Shown here one piece after another: positions 48,310 through 59,184 of a DNA stretch of 64,000 nucleotides. The stretch comes from Platycnemis pennipes (lineage: Eukaryota > Arthropoda > Insecta > Odonata > Platycnemididae): positions 46,084,107-46,148,106 of the forward strand of contig OW121846.1 in NCBI GenBank assembly GCA_933228895.1. Reading direction: 5' to 3'. The notes under the pieces were generated by a model. That model was not told where the DNA came from, did no database searches, and was given only the letters and a program-made list of their open reading frames with translations. Each line of letters starts with the position of its first letter. The stretch's first letter is position 1. The position numbers and the translations under genes are program-made.

Positions 48310-49015
48310 CCCTCATTTTTTTGTTCCTAGTTTTCTCTCATATGAGGTATACCTCTGACTACTATATTTTTCCGGCATATACTCTTTTAATTAGTCATAT
48401 TTCTTATTTGTTTTAGCACTGCACTTATTTATTTTGTGTTTATTCTTTCACCATATTGCATCGGCATTTTAAGGATACTCAAATTTCGTTCCCATTTCCC
48501 TTTCATTTCCTTTCTTAAATATATTTTCTTGGTGATTTCATATGTGGATTCTTCTCCAGCTTCTTTGTCCTAGTTTTCAGTTGGACTCGGTTGGACCCAA
48601 GTAGGTATTCAGTTCAGTACTCATCAACATAAATGGCTACGGCATGGGCTTTTTTGCTGATTTCGGGGTACATGATAAAGTTTGTGGTGAAGAATATAAG
48701 CATTATGTTTTCATAAAATAACTTCGGAGGTGCTTATTAATTTTGTACTGCCGGTGTCACTATTTCTTTTCAAATTCTATTTGCTTTACTTTAATTCCTG
48801 ACGTATTTTGCGATGGGGGCATTATTTCTTTTGTCCCCATATTAGAGATTGCTTTGTTATGCACTATAAATTTTGCTTAGTAATTTAATATCTTGAAATA
48901 CTGTTTTATGAATTGAATTTTCATGCAACAAATACCAAATAAGTATTTAGGTTAATTGATTGATTACTGATTTTGCAACTGTTTTTGGTACTATCATTGA
49001 TCATTTGAAAGTCAG
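48310..49015. other. No gene recognised
   Basis: AT-rich sequence leading up to the candidate exon at 49,020. No promoter elements could be supported. Confidence 0.35.
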
Positions 49016-49019
49016 ATCA

Positions 49020-49103
49020 ATGCCTCCGGGGTTAAGTATTTCCACCATCGAGTATGCTGCTGCGGCCTTTAAAACGGAAGATTTATTGCTGAAACTTCCA
49101 GAG
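49020..49103 (+). CDS. Candidate short coding exon ending at a consensus splice donor
   Basis: The ATG at 49,020 lies in a favourable insect start context (atcaATG) and opens 28 codons (MPPGLSISTIEYAAAAFKTE then DLLLKLPE). These end exactly at GAG|GTAAGTG, a near-perfect 5' splice site. No downstream exon was found in the window, and 28 codons are too few for a domain call. The last 24 bases around the donor, and a tcgagtat block about 50 bp upstream, also occur at 8340-8394. It could therefore be a first exon inside a repeat family rather than a host gene. Confidence 0.3.
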
Positions 49104-49109
49104 GTAAGT

Positions 49110-51340
49110 GAACACGAATAGTGGAATAATTATTTCTGCAATTCAGGCAAGAAAGTGAGCAATAGTTTGAGTGTACTGCTGTGATCAATTCTAATCGCTG
49201 AAGGACAGTGTGGAAGTTTGGTTATACAAGCTGTCGCTTGCAGCAAGGGGATGCTGGATTATCGAATTGAAGATTGGTATTGGATATTGAGGATTGGGAT
49301 AGAGAATTTATTGCCCTTTCTGATATGATTTTAACATGTCCACTGATAATTATCAAAATGAGCGAAGATAAAGACTAATATCTTAGCTCCGGTGAATCAA
49401 CCATCGGAAGTGACTCCTTGGATACTGGTTGCGGTTGGAGCTGAGTGAAAGAACAGTGAATTAGTAGAGAAGACTGTCGCAGGGTTGGTTCAAGAAAGAA
49501 GAGGCTTACTGTTTAATAGAAGGGAATTGTAAGCTGCCAAGGGGAGGAATAATTTTATACGTCGGACTCTGGGGAGAAGATTTTTTGCTTCACGGTAGGG
49601 CGTAAACCAGTAGCGGAAAACAAGACGGGTAATGCGAGGAGGAGGTGGATTATGGAGGAGAGGCTGTAATTGGATTCGAAATATATGGTGAGGGAGGAGC
49701 AGAATCAAGACATGAGACATGGGACATGACTTTTTGAACATGAGACAAGGAGAAAGATAGGAAGAATATAGTAATTATTCTATTTCAATTAGCTTTGTAT
49801 ATTTTTTCTAGAGGTCTACGTAAATTCCAACCAAAAAGAGAATGTCTAGCCTCGTGGATTTCCAGGAGGATCCCGAAGCGACGACTTCGTTCATTCTTCG
49901 TTCAGAATTCGATGCGGAAAGCTGGAGGGATCCCTTGCGCTCTTATAATTGAAACATTTCATCCGGCATCTTGTGCCGCGCTCCGATAAGGGTCCCAGCT
50001 TTCCCCCGCCCCCTCTGTCACCTCGATGCTCGGAAGAACTATCCCTCTCAGGGGCCCAGGCTCCCACAAGACACCCCCATCCTACCATGTCTTCGGCTGT
50101 CCCCCGGGGCACCACCGCACTGCGACCCTTACGAATATCTTGCGGAAGCGGGGAGATCGGGAAGGGATGGCGGTTGAGTTGGGGGGGAAAGAGGGTGCCG
50201 TGCGTGTACACGGCTTCATAACGCGACGGGGGCTGGCTGGCTCATCGACCCGGCTCCCAAGCCACAAGTCCTCGCCTTGCCTTTCATTCCTGCCCTCGCC
50301 CACCCCCCGCTCGCCTCGAGGGCCGAGCGTCATATTGAAGGAAGGAGGGCCCTCCGAAGGAGCCGCCACCATTGATCCGCAACGAACTGATTCGTTCGCG
50401 AGCGGATGGAGTACCTTCGATCGGTCCACCACCGATGGTGACAAAACGGAGGTTAATTGTGATCTTAGTGGGGCCTCGCCAAGCCCTCAGGAGGTGACAA
50501 CCCACGGCGGCTTGAGTAGGTTTGCCGCAAGACTAGGTACAATGGAACTTGAGATCAGATTCGGTCTCCACTCTATCTCGAGTCCCGTCACGATTTGAAG
50601 GTGTTATAGGTTTTTTCCCGGTATTGACCATTCCCTTGATCAAGACACAACTTGAAATAGGTTGCGAGATTTTATGCTTTGGTAAATGATATTGGGTGGT
50701 TATGTATTCTAATTATTATCGTCTTTTTAAAGATTTATATCTTGATCAAATATATTTGATTTCATGAATATGAATATTACTAGGCGCTAGTGGTTATCGC
50801 CATTAAAATACATTAGGTTATCCCCTAAATTTTGCTCCTGGATTAAAGGTCCATGATCATCATAAATCAATTTCCCATTTTCCAATGAAATAATAATGCA
50901 GTGCTGCAACATAAATTCTAATCCAGGTATTCCAATGTAGTTAGAGATATTCATATTCATTATTGATGCAGCGTTATTTACGAAATGAATTTCACACTGA
51001 ACAAAAATTTAAGAGGCAATGGCCCGAGGCAATTCTAATAGTGAAATCATAATGATCAACAGGGAAGTGGAAAAAGGGAAACCACTTTTGGTGTGCGAGT
51101 GTCTCTGCAGTTACTGCATCAAAAAGAAATACATGAGGTACTCTTTCAATTGGAACCGAAAATGTCATCCCTGCCTTTGGAGCGAGAGACAATATTCATT
51201 CGGGCGGTGGGTCGGGATTCACACATTTCCCGAATTATGACTCAAGTCCTGTTTAAGGCATTTGATTTTGTGATGCCCGGCTTGATTACTCATATCACAC
51301 CGTCTCAAAAATGGCATTCAAAGTCCCCTGGTGTTTACCC
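49110..51340. other. No gene recognised; GC-rich CpG-bearing block at about 49,840-50,600
   Basis: The block is strongly GC-rich with C-runs. Plus- and minus-strand frames up to 190 codons overlap, with no domain and Pro/Ser/Arg bias, as expected from composition. Flanks are AT-rich. Confidence 0.4.
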
Positions 51341-51349
51341 TCTTACTCT

Positions 51350-51538
51350 TCACCACACCAGCCAAAATATTTCTTTCTTTGCGTGGCAATTTCTTGCTTT
51401 GTATCCCACCTTTTTACAATTGGAGCATATACCTTTTTCTCTCGAGGGGTCCTGATTGTGTGTAATTTGGTGCCGCTGGGTTGGGGCTTGGGATGACACA
51501 GATTTTATGCTACAAATCTCGACTTGCACAGCTACCAA
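51350..51538 (-). pseudogene. Zinc-knuckle-like gag fragment
   Basis: The minus frame contains CSNCKKVGYKARNC, which has the C-x2-C-x4-H-x4-C spacing of a retroelement gag zinc knuckle with Tyr in place of His. It is preceded by polar, Gln/Pro-rich text typical of gag linkers. Upstream frames (to about 51,750) and downstream frames (to about 51,000) are broken and could not be assigned, so the element type (Copia, BEL or Gypsy) is unknown. It could also be chance. Confidence 0.35.
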
Positions 51539-51759
51539 CTACTCAGAGACTTGTATAGGAGGAGAATCATTCAGTGGCAAGCAGTCCATTCGGATATTTA
51601 GAGAAGGTAGCTTCTATTCCAGCCTATAGATCTTTGAGCACTTGAGTGTTAGGCCTAGCGGAGAAGTCAAGTTGCTCGGTTACGAAGGCTAAAAATCCCA
51701 CCTAGGAAATGACAGCAAATTGTTTTCCCAATTCATGGACGAGTAATTCCTTGTACTAG

Positions 51760-52410
51760 CATCTTCTAAACGCACCAATTCCTCAGCTTCAAACAATGTT
51801 GAATTCCAAACGGTGAGAATCCTTATGCCTTAATATGAAAATTGAACGAGTATTTTTTCATTAATAATTGTTATAAAAATTTTTAAAGAGACAAAAGTTG
51901 CAATTTCTATTTATAAGTAGTAATGGTAATCAACTAAAACTTCCCAGTTATAAAAATACAGAATCTTATAGTATAAACTAAAATTAAAAATAAAATAATT
52001 TTAACAAATTCATAACAATTATAATGAAAAATACTCGTTCAATTGTCATAATAAGGCCAAAGTGTTCTCAACATAATTACTTGAATTAAAGACCAGTGTC
52101 ATTTATTTTTAGTATATGCATATTAAATCGATAGAAAATATGACTAAAAACATTTACCTAACTATACCATAAAAAAATTCTTTGAATTGTACTCAAAATA
52201 TTTACACAGTTATTGAATGTAAACAATGGGATGACAATCGTAAAACTAATACGAGGTTCAGTTACCAGCTATAATTTCAATGGGTCACTAGTATATTTTG
52301 CACTTCTTACAGACACGGTTCACTTCACTATATTCATTGCATACAATTTTTTCACGAGTTGCTCATTTACCTTTCCTTGCGAGTTTTTGAAGAATGTAGC
52401 GTCTTTTTTT
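51760..52410. other. No gene recognised; probably left flank of piggyBac copy C
   Basis: AT-rich sequence. No terminal inverted repeat matching the GC-rich end at 54,702-54,732 is visible. Confidence 0.3.
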
Positions 52411-52419
52411 TGTTATTGC

Positions 52420-53932
52420 TCCCGATTCATGAAATGAAATGATCTACTTCTTCCTCCATCATGCTCTTTCGCTAATTTTTTATTCCTTGATAAACCCAAG
52501 TAAGGCCTTCTTGTAATGTGGGGTTGAACAAGAGTTTCAACCTCTGATGCTAAAAATAATCTTATTGCATTATTTTTACCATTGTTTTAATTGGCATTAG
52601 CTTCTTTCCAAGCAGCAACTACTGCAACCTCACTTACATCTAGACCATTAAAAAAACGCAAAAGCCATCGATTTGTGCGCCTTTTACACATGTAAGCATG
52701 CACTAACTTATTTAGTGAATCCACCCGACCTTATTGCAGTTGTAGTGAACGATTACTTCCGGTTTATTACCGGCCTCCTCAATGATTCTCTCTGTATGAT
52801 GGATGGTAGATATAAGTATAACTGATCTCCTTATCTTTCGTGCGTATGAAACTAACGTGCTAATTCTGGTAAAACCAAATAGTGAGGAGTCAACTGCACG
52901 ATAATTACCTGCTTGAAAATTATTTGGAATAAATAGTTTATTTTTTCTAACAGTTCCAATCAGTGTGAGTCCATTATAAGATTTTAGGCAAGCTCCATTT
53001 CCGTGAAATATTTGTCGCACGTTACATTCCTATTGGTCAGTTAGTGCAGCTCAGCAAGCTGCAGAACAAATCTACGACCCAACCCTGGCAATGCTATCTC
53101 CCTCTCTCTTTTCTCAGGTAAGGCAGAAACTTGAGAGTGTAAAAGGTTTTGCACCACAAGACCACCACATTTTCATCCATTTTTGTCTGGCTTTGATGAG
53201 ATGTACTGTTTCAAAGAGCATTTACTCCGGTAAGGAATGAGCTGCTCATCTACAGTGGTATTAGGTCCCTGTAGGTAATATTTTCTAACATTGGAATTGA
53301 GCTGTTTCCAAGCTTCCCGAATTGGTGCTAATTTGTCTTCCAGACGACGCATGGATCGCGTAGTTTTTTGACCGACTGAACGCAAGTAAACATTTGAATC
53401 ACTTTAGTCCCATGGTGACTCTAAATATTGGAGGACCATACAATGTACTCCATTGAATTTGAATGGTTTGATTGAAGATGACCTACAGTGTGGAGTAAAC
53501 CAAAACATGCTCTAATTTCAATAGAATCGCAGTGTTTCCAACTATTCGTTTCCTATTTGCTTGCATGCACCCCTGTTTCGTAAACTGCACTATGTCAGCC
53601 ACTACTGAATCGTCAACAAAGAGTGTAAATGCATTAATAGACTATTCTAAACGTTTCCCCGAAGGTAAAATTAACTTTTGGACCTTTATGATGTAATGTG
53701 CCCAAGCTCGACCTCCTGGAAATGGCTTAGATTTCCAAGTGGTGCCATCCTTACCGAGGAATGAAATCGGGTATTCAAATTAAGTTGCAGTCTCGATGTC
53801 AGTAGGATGCTCTGAATTATCATCATTCACTTCAGCTGCCTCTCTTTCATTGTCGTCCTCACTTGTGCTCTCCTCGTCATCGTCTGGCTGGAAGTCTACA
53901 TCATCGTCCCTCGTTTCATAGTTATTCAACAT
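52420..53932 (-). pseudogene. piggyBac transposase remnant C
   Basis: The ATG at 53,932 starts an acidic N-terminus (MLNNYETRDDDVDFQPDDDE) that meets a stop after about 50 codons. Later come FLGKDGTTWKSKPFPGGRAW (about 53,760), APIREAWKQLN, TVDEQLIPYRSKCS and YISSKPDKNG (53,385-53,173), and the NVTCDKYFTEMEL region near 53,020. Then LIGTVRKNK, FGFTRISTLVSYARK and VIVHYNCNK (53,020-52,712) lead to a C-terminal VDSLNKLVHAY, CKRRTNRW, FFNGLDVSEV stretch to about 52,550. This is the full piggyBac domain order with several frameshifts and stops. The second catalytic Asp (C-D-K-Y-F) can be seen. Dead copy. Confidence 0.85.
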
Positions 53933-53939
53933 TTTTTAT

Positions 53940-54700
53940 GTCATCTTGGGACTAATTCTTTAGTCGTGGCACAGTCTAAGAATCAAAAAGAATATTTTAG
54001 TGCATAACCATCTCATAAATAATAAAATATTTTCTTATAGCTATAAACCAACTGAACTTACAAAAATTCATGGTGTCATCAATATTTTGGTTCGTAAAAG
54101 AATCTGTCCACAATTAGAGATTGCCGTGTAGATTATATGCAGCAGAAATTGGAAAATTTTATCGGATAAATATTGTAATAATCGCGAGGACTCAGCTATA
54201 ATCCACTGGTGAATGTCTAAACATACTGTATGGTAATCCCGTCAAGTAGGAGAGCTAAGACATTATGTCAACAAACAAGGAGAAGAGCCAACGTATATCC
54301 GCTATATTTTTTTCTACTACATAGATTCAGAAGTCGTTTTCATTTCAGCAGGGGCGTCATAGACAAAGTAGATCCAAAACCCAATATTATAAAATTCATA
54401 AAACCCACCGTCATGAAAATTTCTCACTGTTACTTTGTGAACGTTTCTTTAATTCTATGGATAGATTGCAAGAACCCGTCAGTTGAGCCAATTCTCACGC
54501 TACGGATTTCCCCTTGCAAACTGAAGAATGAACAGGGAGACCTAAGTCCAATGTATTTACTTGGAATTGCACTCAACCTACATATTGCTAGAATTCAAAG
54601 GATGCATGCTATGCATAAAGTGGCTACAATTAAAAGTTCTGGTGATGAAAAACTTCATTAATGATGGAGGAAAACGTAATAAAATAAGTTTCGTAGAAAC
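53940..54700. other. 5' flank of piggyBac copy C; no further gene
   Basis: A 143-codon plus frame at 54,230-54,658 has no recognisable domain. The stretch lies between the transposase start and the terminus-like palindrome at 54,702 and is probably element 5' sequence. Confidence 0.35.
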
Positions 54701-54701
54701 G

Positions 54702-54732
54702 GGGTCCAACGGACCCGGCTTGCCCGCTTAAG
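54702..54732 (-). repeat. Terminus-like palindromic module, likely right end of piggyBac copy C
   Basis: On the minus strand it reads CTTAAGCGGGCAAGCC, then GGGTCCGTTGGACCC. CTTAAGCGGGC equals part of the terminal repeat of the 54,851-57,040 element, and the palindrome takes the place of that element's GGCGCAC palindrome. It lies upstream of transposase C where its end is expected. Confidence 0.5.
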
Positions 54733-54846
54733 TTTGGAAAAGTTAAAATTTATTATAAAACACCAACTACGATTTATATTCCAGAAGATTTAATTTTTGC
54801 TAGTAACCAATTAAATTGTTAACAAAATCATGGAGTATGAAAGATT

Positions 54847-54912
54847 TTAACCCTTAAGCGGGCGCGCCTCATAACGTAACACTAGCGGGCGCGTGGCGCA
54901 CTGAGTGCGCCA
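54847..54912 (+). repeat. Left end: TTAA, terminal repeat, direct repeat and palindrome
   Basis: TTAA (54,847-54,850), CCCTTAAGCGGGCGCGC (54,851-54,867), then CGTAACACTAGCGGGCGCG and the palindrome GGCGCACTGAGTGCGCC up to 54,911. The GCGGGCGCG block is thus present twice at this end, against once at the right end. Confidence 0.85.
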
Positions 54913-55249
54913 TTAGCTTCATATCCCAATTCTTGGTTTTAACTTGTGCTGTCGGTCTTCATGAGAATTTTTCATTATTTTTTTTAATTACTTAATTCAT
55001 TACTAAATGAATATGAACTTTTATAGCTAAAAATCATTTCTGAAAGTATTTCTTAACGATATCCATTCTCGATGAGAAAAATAAAATATCATGCATCACA
55101 TCACATTAATTCCATTTCTGCATGAATTACAACCTATTGATGTCTTATAATGTAATATAACACACATAAAATTTACCAATATTACACCTAATGGTACTAT
55201 TTATATTTTTCCCGCGACCTCAGGTTACAAATCTTCCACGTTTTACGAT

Positions 55250-56067
55250 TGGCCGCTCAATTACCTCATCATTTTTGGTGGTTGGTATATTATTATTGGG
55301 ATTATTGGTGGTTGCTGCATCCTTCGATAGACTGTTTATTTTAGAACGCTCAACTAAATGATCTTTCAAAGACAGACGCTTTAAAGAACTCTTCTTTCAG
55401 TTTTTAGATTTCTATCATTTGCAAAGTAGAGCACTTACACATTTATTCCGGCAATATTCAAGAGAGGATAATGTACAGCCAACGGCCGTCTCCTTGTTCT
55501 GCGGGAAATTGAATATGTTCCGCACATGTGGTCTACTGTATTCACTCCCCCTTTAGTACTGTTATAATCCATGATAGCATATGGTACCCCTGTGCTACGA
55601 TCTATCTTTCCTGTATCGTTCATTGTTGATAAGGCAATGGCTGATTTGTTTTTTTTTCATGCGTGTAAGACACCAAAGATACATTTTTCTGAAATCCATA
55701 TAAATATAGAGGTCCCAATCGGACAGTCTTTTCTCGGAAAAAATTCAACAACCATGAATACGTCAGTCACGTGATGAAAATCAAAAAATCTCATCTCTGA
55801 TACCTCGTGCAGGCCCAGGAAGGATTTTCACAATGTTTTTAGTCTTGGTTTTTGACTTTTTCCGCTGTTGTGTTCTATGTCTCGTGCAACATTGTCTTTT
55901 GTGATAAAGATGTCGTTTCTGCTTCTGACACTCCATTCATCTTCATCCTCGTGGTCAAACTCCTGCTCAGAAACCGAATCATGTTCTGAATGGACAATAT
56001 CTTCATCCTCAGATGTAGAATCACTAATCTGATCGATGGAACTATCCTCACTCTCAACCTCGTGCAA
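55250..56067 (-). pseudogene. piggyBac transposase remnant of the TTAA element (N- and C-terminal pieces)
   Basis: At 56,067-55,828 an acidic N-terminus (SEDSSIDQISDSTSEDEDIV and more) is intact. The next transposase text, at about 55,700-55,435, is already the C-terminal third: SAIALSTMND, MDYNSTKGGVNTVDHM, RRTRRRPLAVHYPLLNIAGI. The central domain with the first two catalytic Asp residues is therefore deleted. At the third, the family GGVD reads GGVN. Basic text continues to about 55,250. Element movement would require a transposase supplied by another copy. Confidence 0.82.
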
Positions 56068-56804
56068 GAATTTTAGAATGTCAACGCCTCTGGTGAATTT
56101 TGGCCTGGGAAAAGTAAAATGCCTTCTTACTTCAATTTGCAGGAGGCGAAATCAAAATAAAATTCTAGATGTGCCCCTAATATTTGAAAAATATATTCTA
56201 TAAGCATTTGTAATCATGTTTCACTAACATCTCGCTGGTTTAGAAAGCTGCAGGTCGGGCTTAGGATCTTTGACATTATTTCTTATTCTCAGCTATGATA
56301 ACACATTCCACTGACCATTTCAGTCTCAAAAAATGGAGCTATTTCATCTTCAAATATTGGAACAAAGTAATTACTTCCGAAGAGGAAATTTTTAGTATAT
56401 CATAATCGAGAAGGAAAGAAATATTTTTAGAAAATTTATTTCTAACTCACTTGAGACAGGATTCGAAGAGATAGTATATCGGTGCCTGGACCAAAGGGGT
56501 CCTTACTTTTCGGTCCATTGTTGCCAATATAAAGAATCGTAATCTTCAATAAGTATTTGCCATTTAGATGCATTTGTATCAAAGATTGACAGAAAACCTC
56601 AAACGTGTTAGCAGAAACCCAATACGCTTGAGTCTTCCGCGGAAAAAATTGAAATAAACACAAATTTTATAAAATGTTTTAGAGAGTTAAATTTATAGAA
56701 AGCAGTTGAAATGTATTGTAAAAGAAAAAGGAGAATATGAAACATAAGGAGGTAAAATAAGGCTTCAAAAATGCAATTCTCAGCCCTTCTACGCCTAAAA
56801 AAAT

Positions 56805-56842
56805 CGTAACACTAGCGGGCGCGCGGCGCACTTTGTGCGCCA
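56805..56842 (+). repeat. Extra internal copy of the left-end subterminal module
   Basis: CGTAACACTAGCGGGCGCGC plus a GGCGCACTTTGTGCGCC hairpin repeats 54,875-54,912 with few changes, in the same orientation, about 200 bp inside the right end. A normal right end would carry it inverted. Confidence 0.8.
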
Positions 56843-56996
56843 CGGGTGGACTTACCCCAGTACAATTCTTGCCACAAAAAAATAAACGGCTGTAAAGTTA
56901 TAAAATCAGCACTAAACGATGAACTATGAATGAATGCAGGAATACGTAGTCATTAATTTATTCTAATACCAAAGCTCTTCAGTTGTCGCAAGAATT

Positions 56997-57044
56997 ACAT
57001 TCACTGGCGCACTCAGTGCGCCAGCGCGCCCGCTTAAGGGTTAA
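56997..57044 (-). repeat. Right end: palindrome, terminal repeat and TTAA
   Basis: TGGCGCACTCAGTGCGCCA (57,005-57,023) is followed by GCGCGCCCGCTTAAGGG (57,024-57,040) and TTAA (57,041-57,044). It is the exact inverse of the left terminal repeat. Confidence 0.85.
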
Positions 57045-57085
57045 ATGAATAGTTCTCATTCTGTGAGTTTTCATACATAGCAATT

Positions 57086-57115
57086 GGTCCATTGGACCTT
57101 CCTTGTCCGGATAAG
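57086..57115 (-). repeat. Second terminus-like palindromic module outside the TTAA element
   Basis: GGTCCATTGGACC followed by TTCCTTGTCCGGATAAG parallels the module at 54,702-54,732 (GGTCCAACGGACC... CTTGCCCGCTTAAG), same orientation and spacing. It may be the degraded end of an older copy into which the TTAA element inserted. Confidence 0.45.
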
Positions 57116-57119
57116 AGAT

Positions 57120-58190
57120 AATCCTGTGAGACGAAAAAAATAACAAAGCTGTGTTTAAACTCTTTCGTGGGGGCTGTTCTTCAGTTAGCACTTGCCCTCG
57201 AAGGAAAGACACTCTTTGAAATCTCCCTCTGGCCTGTCGTCGGTTCTGCCCCCATGAGTTAAAGTCAAGTTGTCGTCTTGTGGACAAAAATATAAAAGTA
57301 GCATGCGATCCGCAATACTCACTCTTTTACCTTAGAGTCAGCCTTGATTTTAAGGTTGTGGAGGGTATATGGAAATGAAGTTTGCGGCCTGCTCTCTCCG
57401 TGAGATCAAACAGCATTTGCACGTGGATGCACTAGGGCAGTTTTCTACTTGCTGAGACCACGACCGCAATTTTCAACCTCGAGTTCTCATTATCAAGCGT
57501 GCTGTGCTCAAGTGCCGAGGTTGGAGCAATATTGTTGTTCTTTCGTGAGTGGATTTCAAGATCAGAATGCTGGCAAGTGAAAAGAGTGGTAAACGTATGG
57601 TGTTCATATTCCCCGTGCGGCGAAGTTTAGGAATCCGATATCAGAATTTTGAAGAGGAGGTTAAAGTTTGATTTTTATTTCTTAATCATTAGAGAAGAGG
57701 TGAACTCGTACTGATAGGCGTATATTTAAAGTGTAGATATTGCTTTTTAAAACGCCAGTGTGAAAAACTGAATACTGCCGAGGAATAACTAGCATTACGG
57801 AACTCGACTCCTATAAGGAGTGAATAGTGGTTCCTACTTGCTTACCTAGTGGCATTATTATGACTCCTCTGTATTGCTCTTTTGTCATCACTGATGTCTG
57901 TAATGCACAGTACACACGAGATAAGTCAGAGAGGAAAATATCTCACGGGAAAAATATTCGAGAGATAAATTTTGTTCAAATATTTAATAATTTATCAATT
58001 TTATCTCCCGGATTGGAACAAGCCGCTATTTTTTAATGTTTCCCGACTTGGGAGTAGTTTAACTCCTTCAATCTATTTTTAATAAATAATTTTCAAATTA
58101 GCACCGGTTATTGCAGTAGGGGAGACTTCACATAAGTATATGCAGTAAGCTAAACTGATTTTACGCTATGGTGGTGAGATCAACTGTCTT
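57120..58190. other. No gene recognised
   Basis: Short frames without family features. The 57,287-56,979 minus frame runs out of the TTAA element's right end and is not a gene. Confidence 0.35.
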
Positions 58191-58199
58191 ATTAATAGG

Positions 58200-59180
58200 A
58201 TGCTGGGAGTTCAATGCAGTAAATGCCTAATAGGGAGTGGAAATATTTTTATATTTACGTGGTGTCCATCAGTGCTATTCAATTCTCTTCTATTTTAGTG
58301 TCCCAATTGCTCTTCATAATTTTTACTCAACATATCGAGTGGCACAATGCTGAAATTATCAATGCATGAATCAGTGGATCGCACATTACAATTAGCATTT
58401 CATTCCCGTCTCGAGGTCCATACTTAGTCAATACCAAATGGGATCACTTATGATGAATGGCATCTGAGAAGAGTCTTCAAAGTATCTGAAAATCATCATT
58501 CTAAGAGCCAAGTGTTTGGTTTACATTTCCGTTTACAAGTTGTAGCATTTACCATATCTATTAGAGGTCTACTTTTGAAAGGTCTATCATTATTGTTGCT
58601 TTGGTGCAATCTTTAAAATCAATCAAAGGCTTTATTTCTAAATATGTGTTTCTCCTCGTGGCGTTCAGAAAAACCAGGATATTGAGGTCTCATTAATCAC
58701 TCCTATAATCCCAAGCACTTTTCAGCGTGTGGCAAAAGATCCAATGAAAACGTCCATATAATCTGCTGATGGAGTGAAATATATTTCATTTTTTTAATTG
58801 GATCGTCTTTTTTACGATCAATGCAAGCAATATAGTCACTTTATCTAATATTTTACAGTTGATCACTTTGTCATCAAGTTCTCTATTACCTTTGCTGCAG
58901 CCAAAGGAGTGTAGAACTAAGATATTCTTTTCTGCTCCCATGTTCTATTTGATGTGATATTTATACTTTTAGCAAGGTTTTCAGGAGTTGTTGGTACTGA
59001 GTAAGTTGATTGATACAATAATTGATCCTCTAAAAAAAAATTTCTTCCACTCAAGCAACATCTGGCACAAGTGGTACTTTTCACTAACTTCCTATTTGTC
59101 TGTTACTTTGTCCACCTCAGGAGGAGTTTCAGTCATATTAGCTTCAATTTCCTCAGATAATAAGTATTTGTCTGCATAAA
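58200..59180 (-). pseudogene. Possible transposase debris with a duplicated 115-bp block
   Basis: Minus-strand text near 59,180-59,080 is acidic (KYLLSEEIEANMTETPPEVD), like a piggyBac N-terminus. The block 58,884-58,998 is a direct repeat of 60,408-60,522, which lies inside transposase D. The stretch is therefore probably a fragment of a related element, but no catalytic motif is readable. Confidence 0.3.
58884..58998. repeat. Direct repeat, copy 1 (partner 60,408-60,522)
   Basis: Begins tattacctttgctgcagcca and ends near ttggtact. It matches 60,408-60,522 over 115 bp with about a dozen differences. Confidence 0.85.
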
Positions 59181-59184
59181 TGTT

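Larger units (their letters stand above)
54851..57040 (-). mobile_element. Internally deleted piggyBac element with matching ends between exact TTAA sites
   Basis: TTAA at 54,847-54,850 and 57,041-57,044 flank a 2190-bp element. Its ends are exact inverted copies of CCCTTAAGCGGGCGCGC. Inside each end lies the palindrome GGCGCACTGAGTGCGCC or its complement form. The interior holds the N-terminal and C-terminal pieces of a piggyBac transposase on the minus strand, with the middle missing. The terminal repeats and TTAA are those of a piggyBac insertion. Their preservation suggests a fairly recent, non-autonomous copy. Confidence 0.9.

Noticed and set aside
50026..50598. 190-codon plus-strand frame
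   Set aside because: Compositional: GC-rich C-runs, open opposite strand, no domain.
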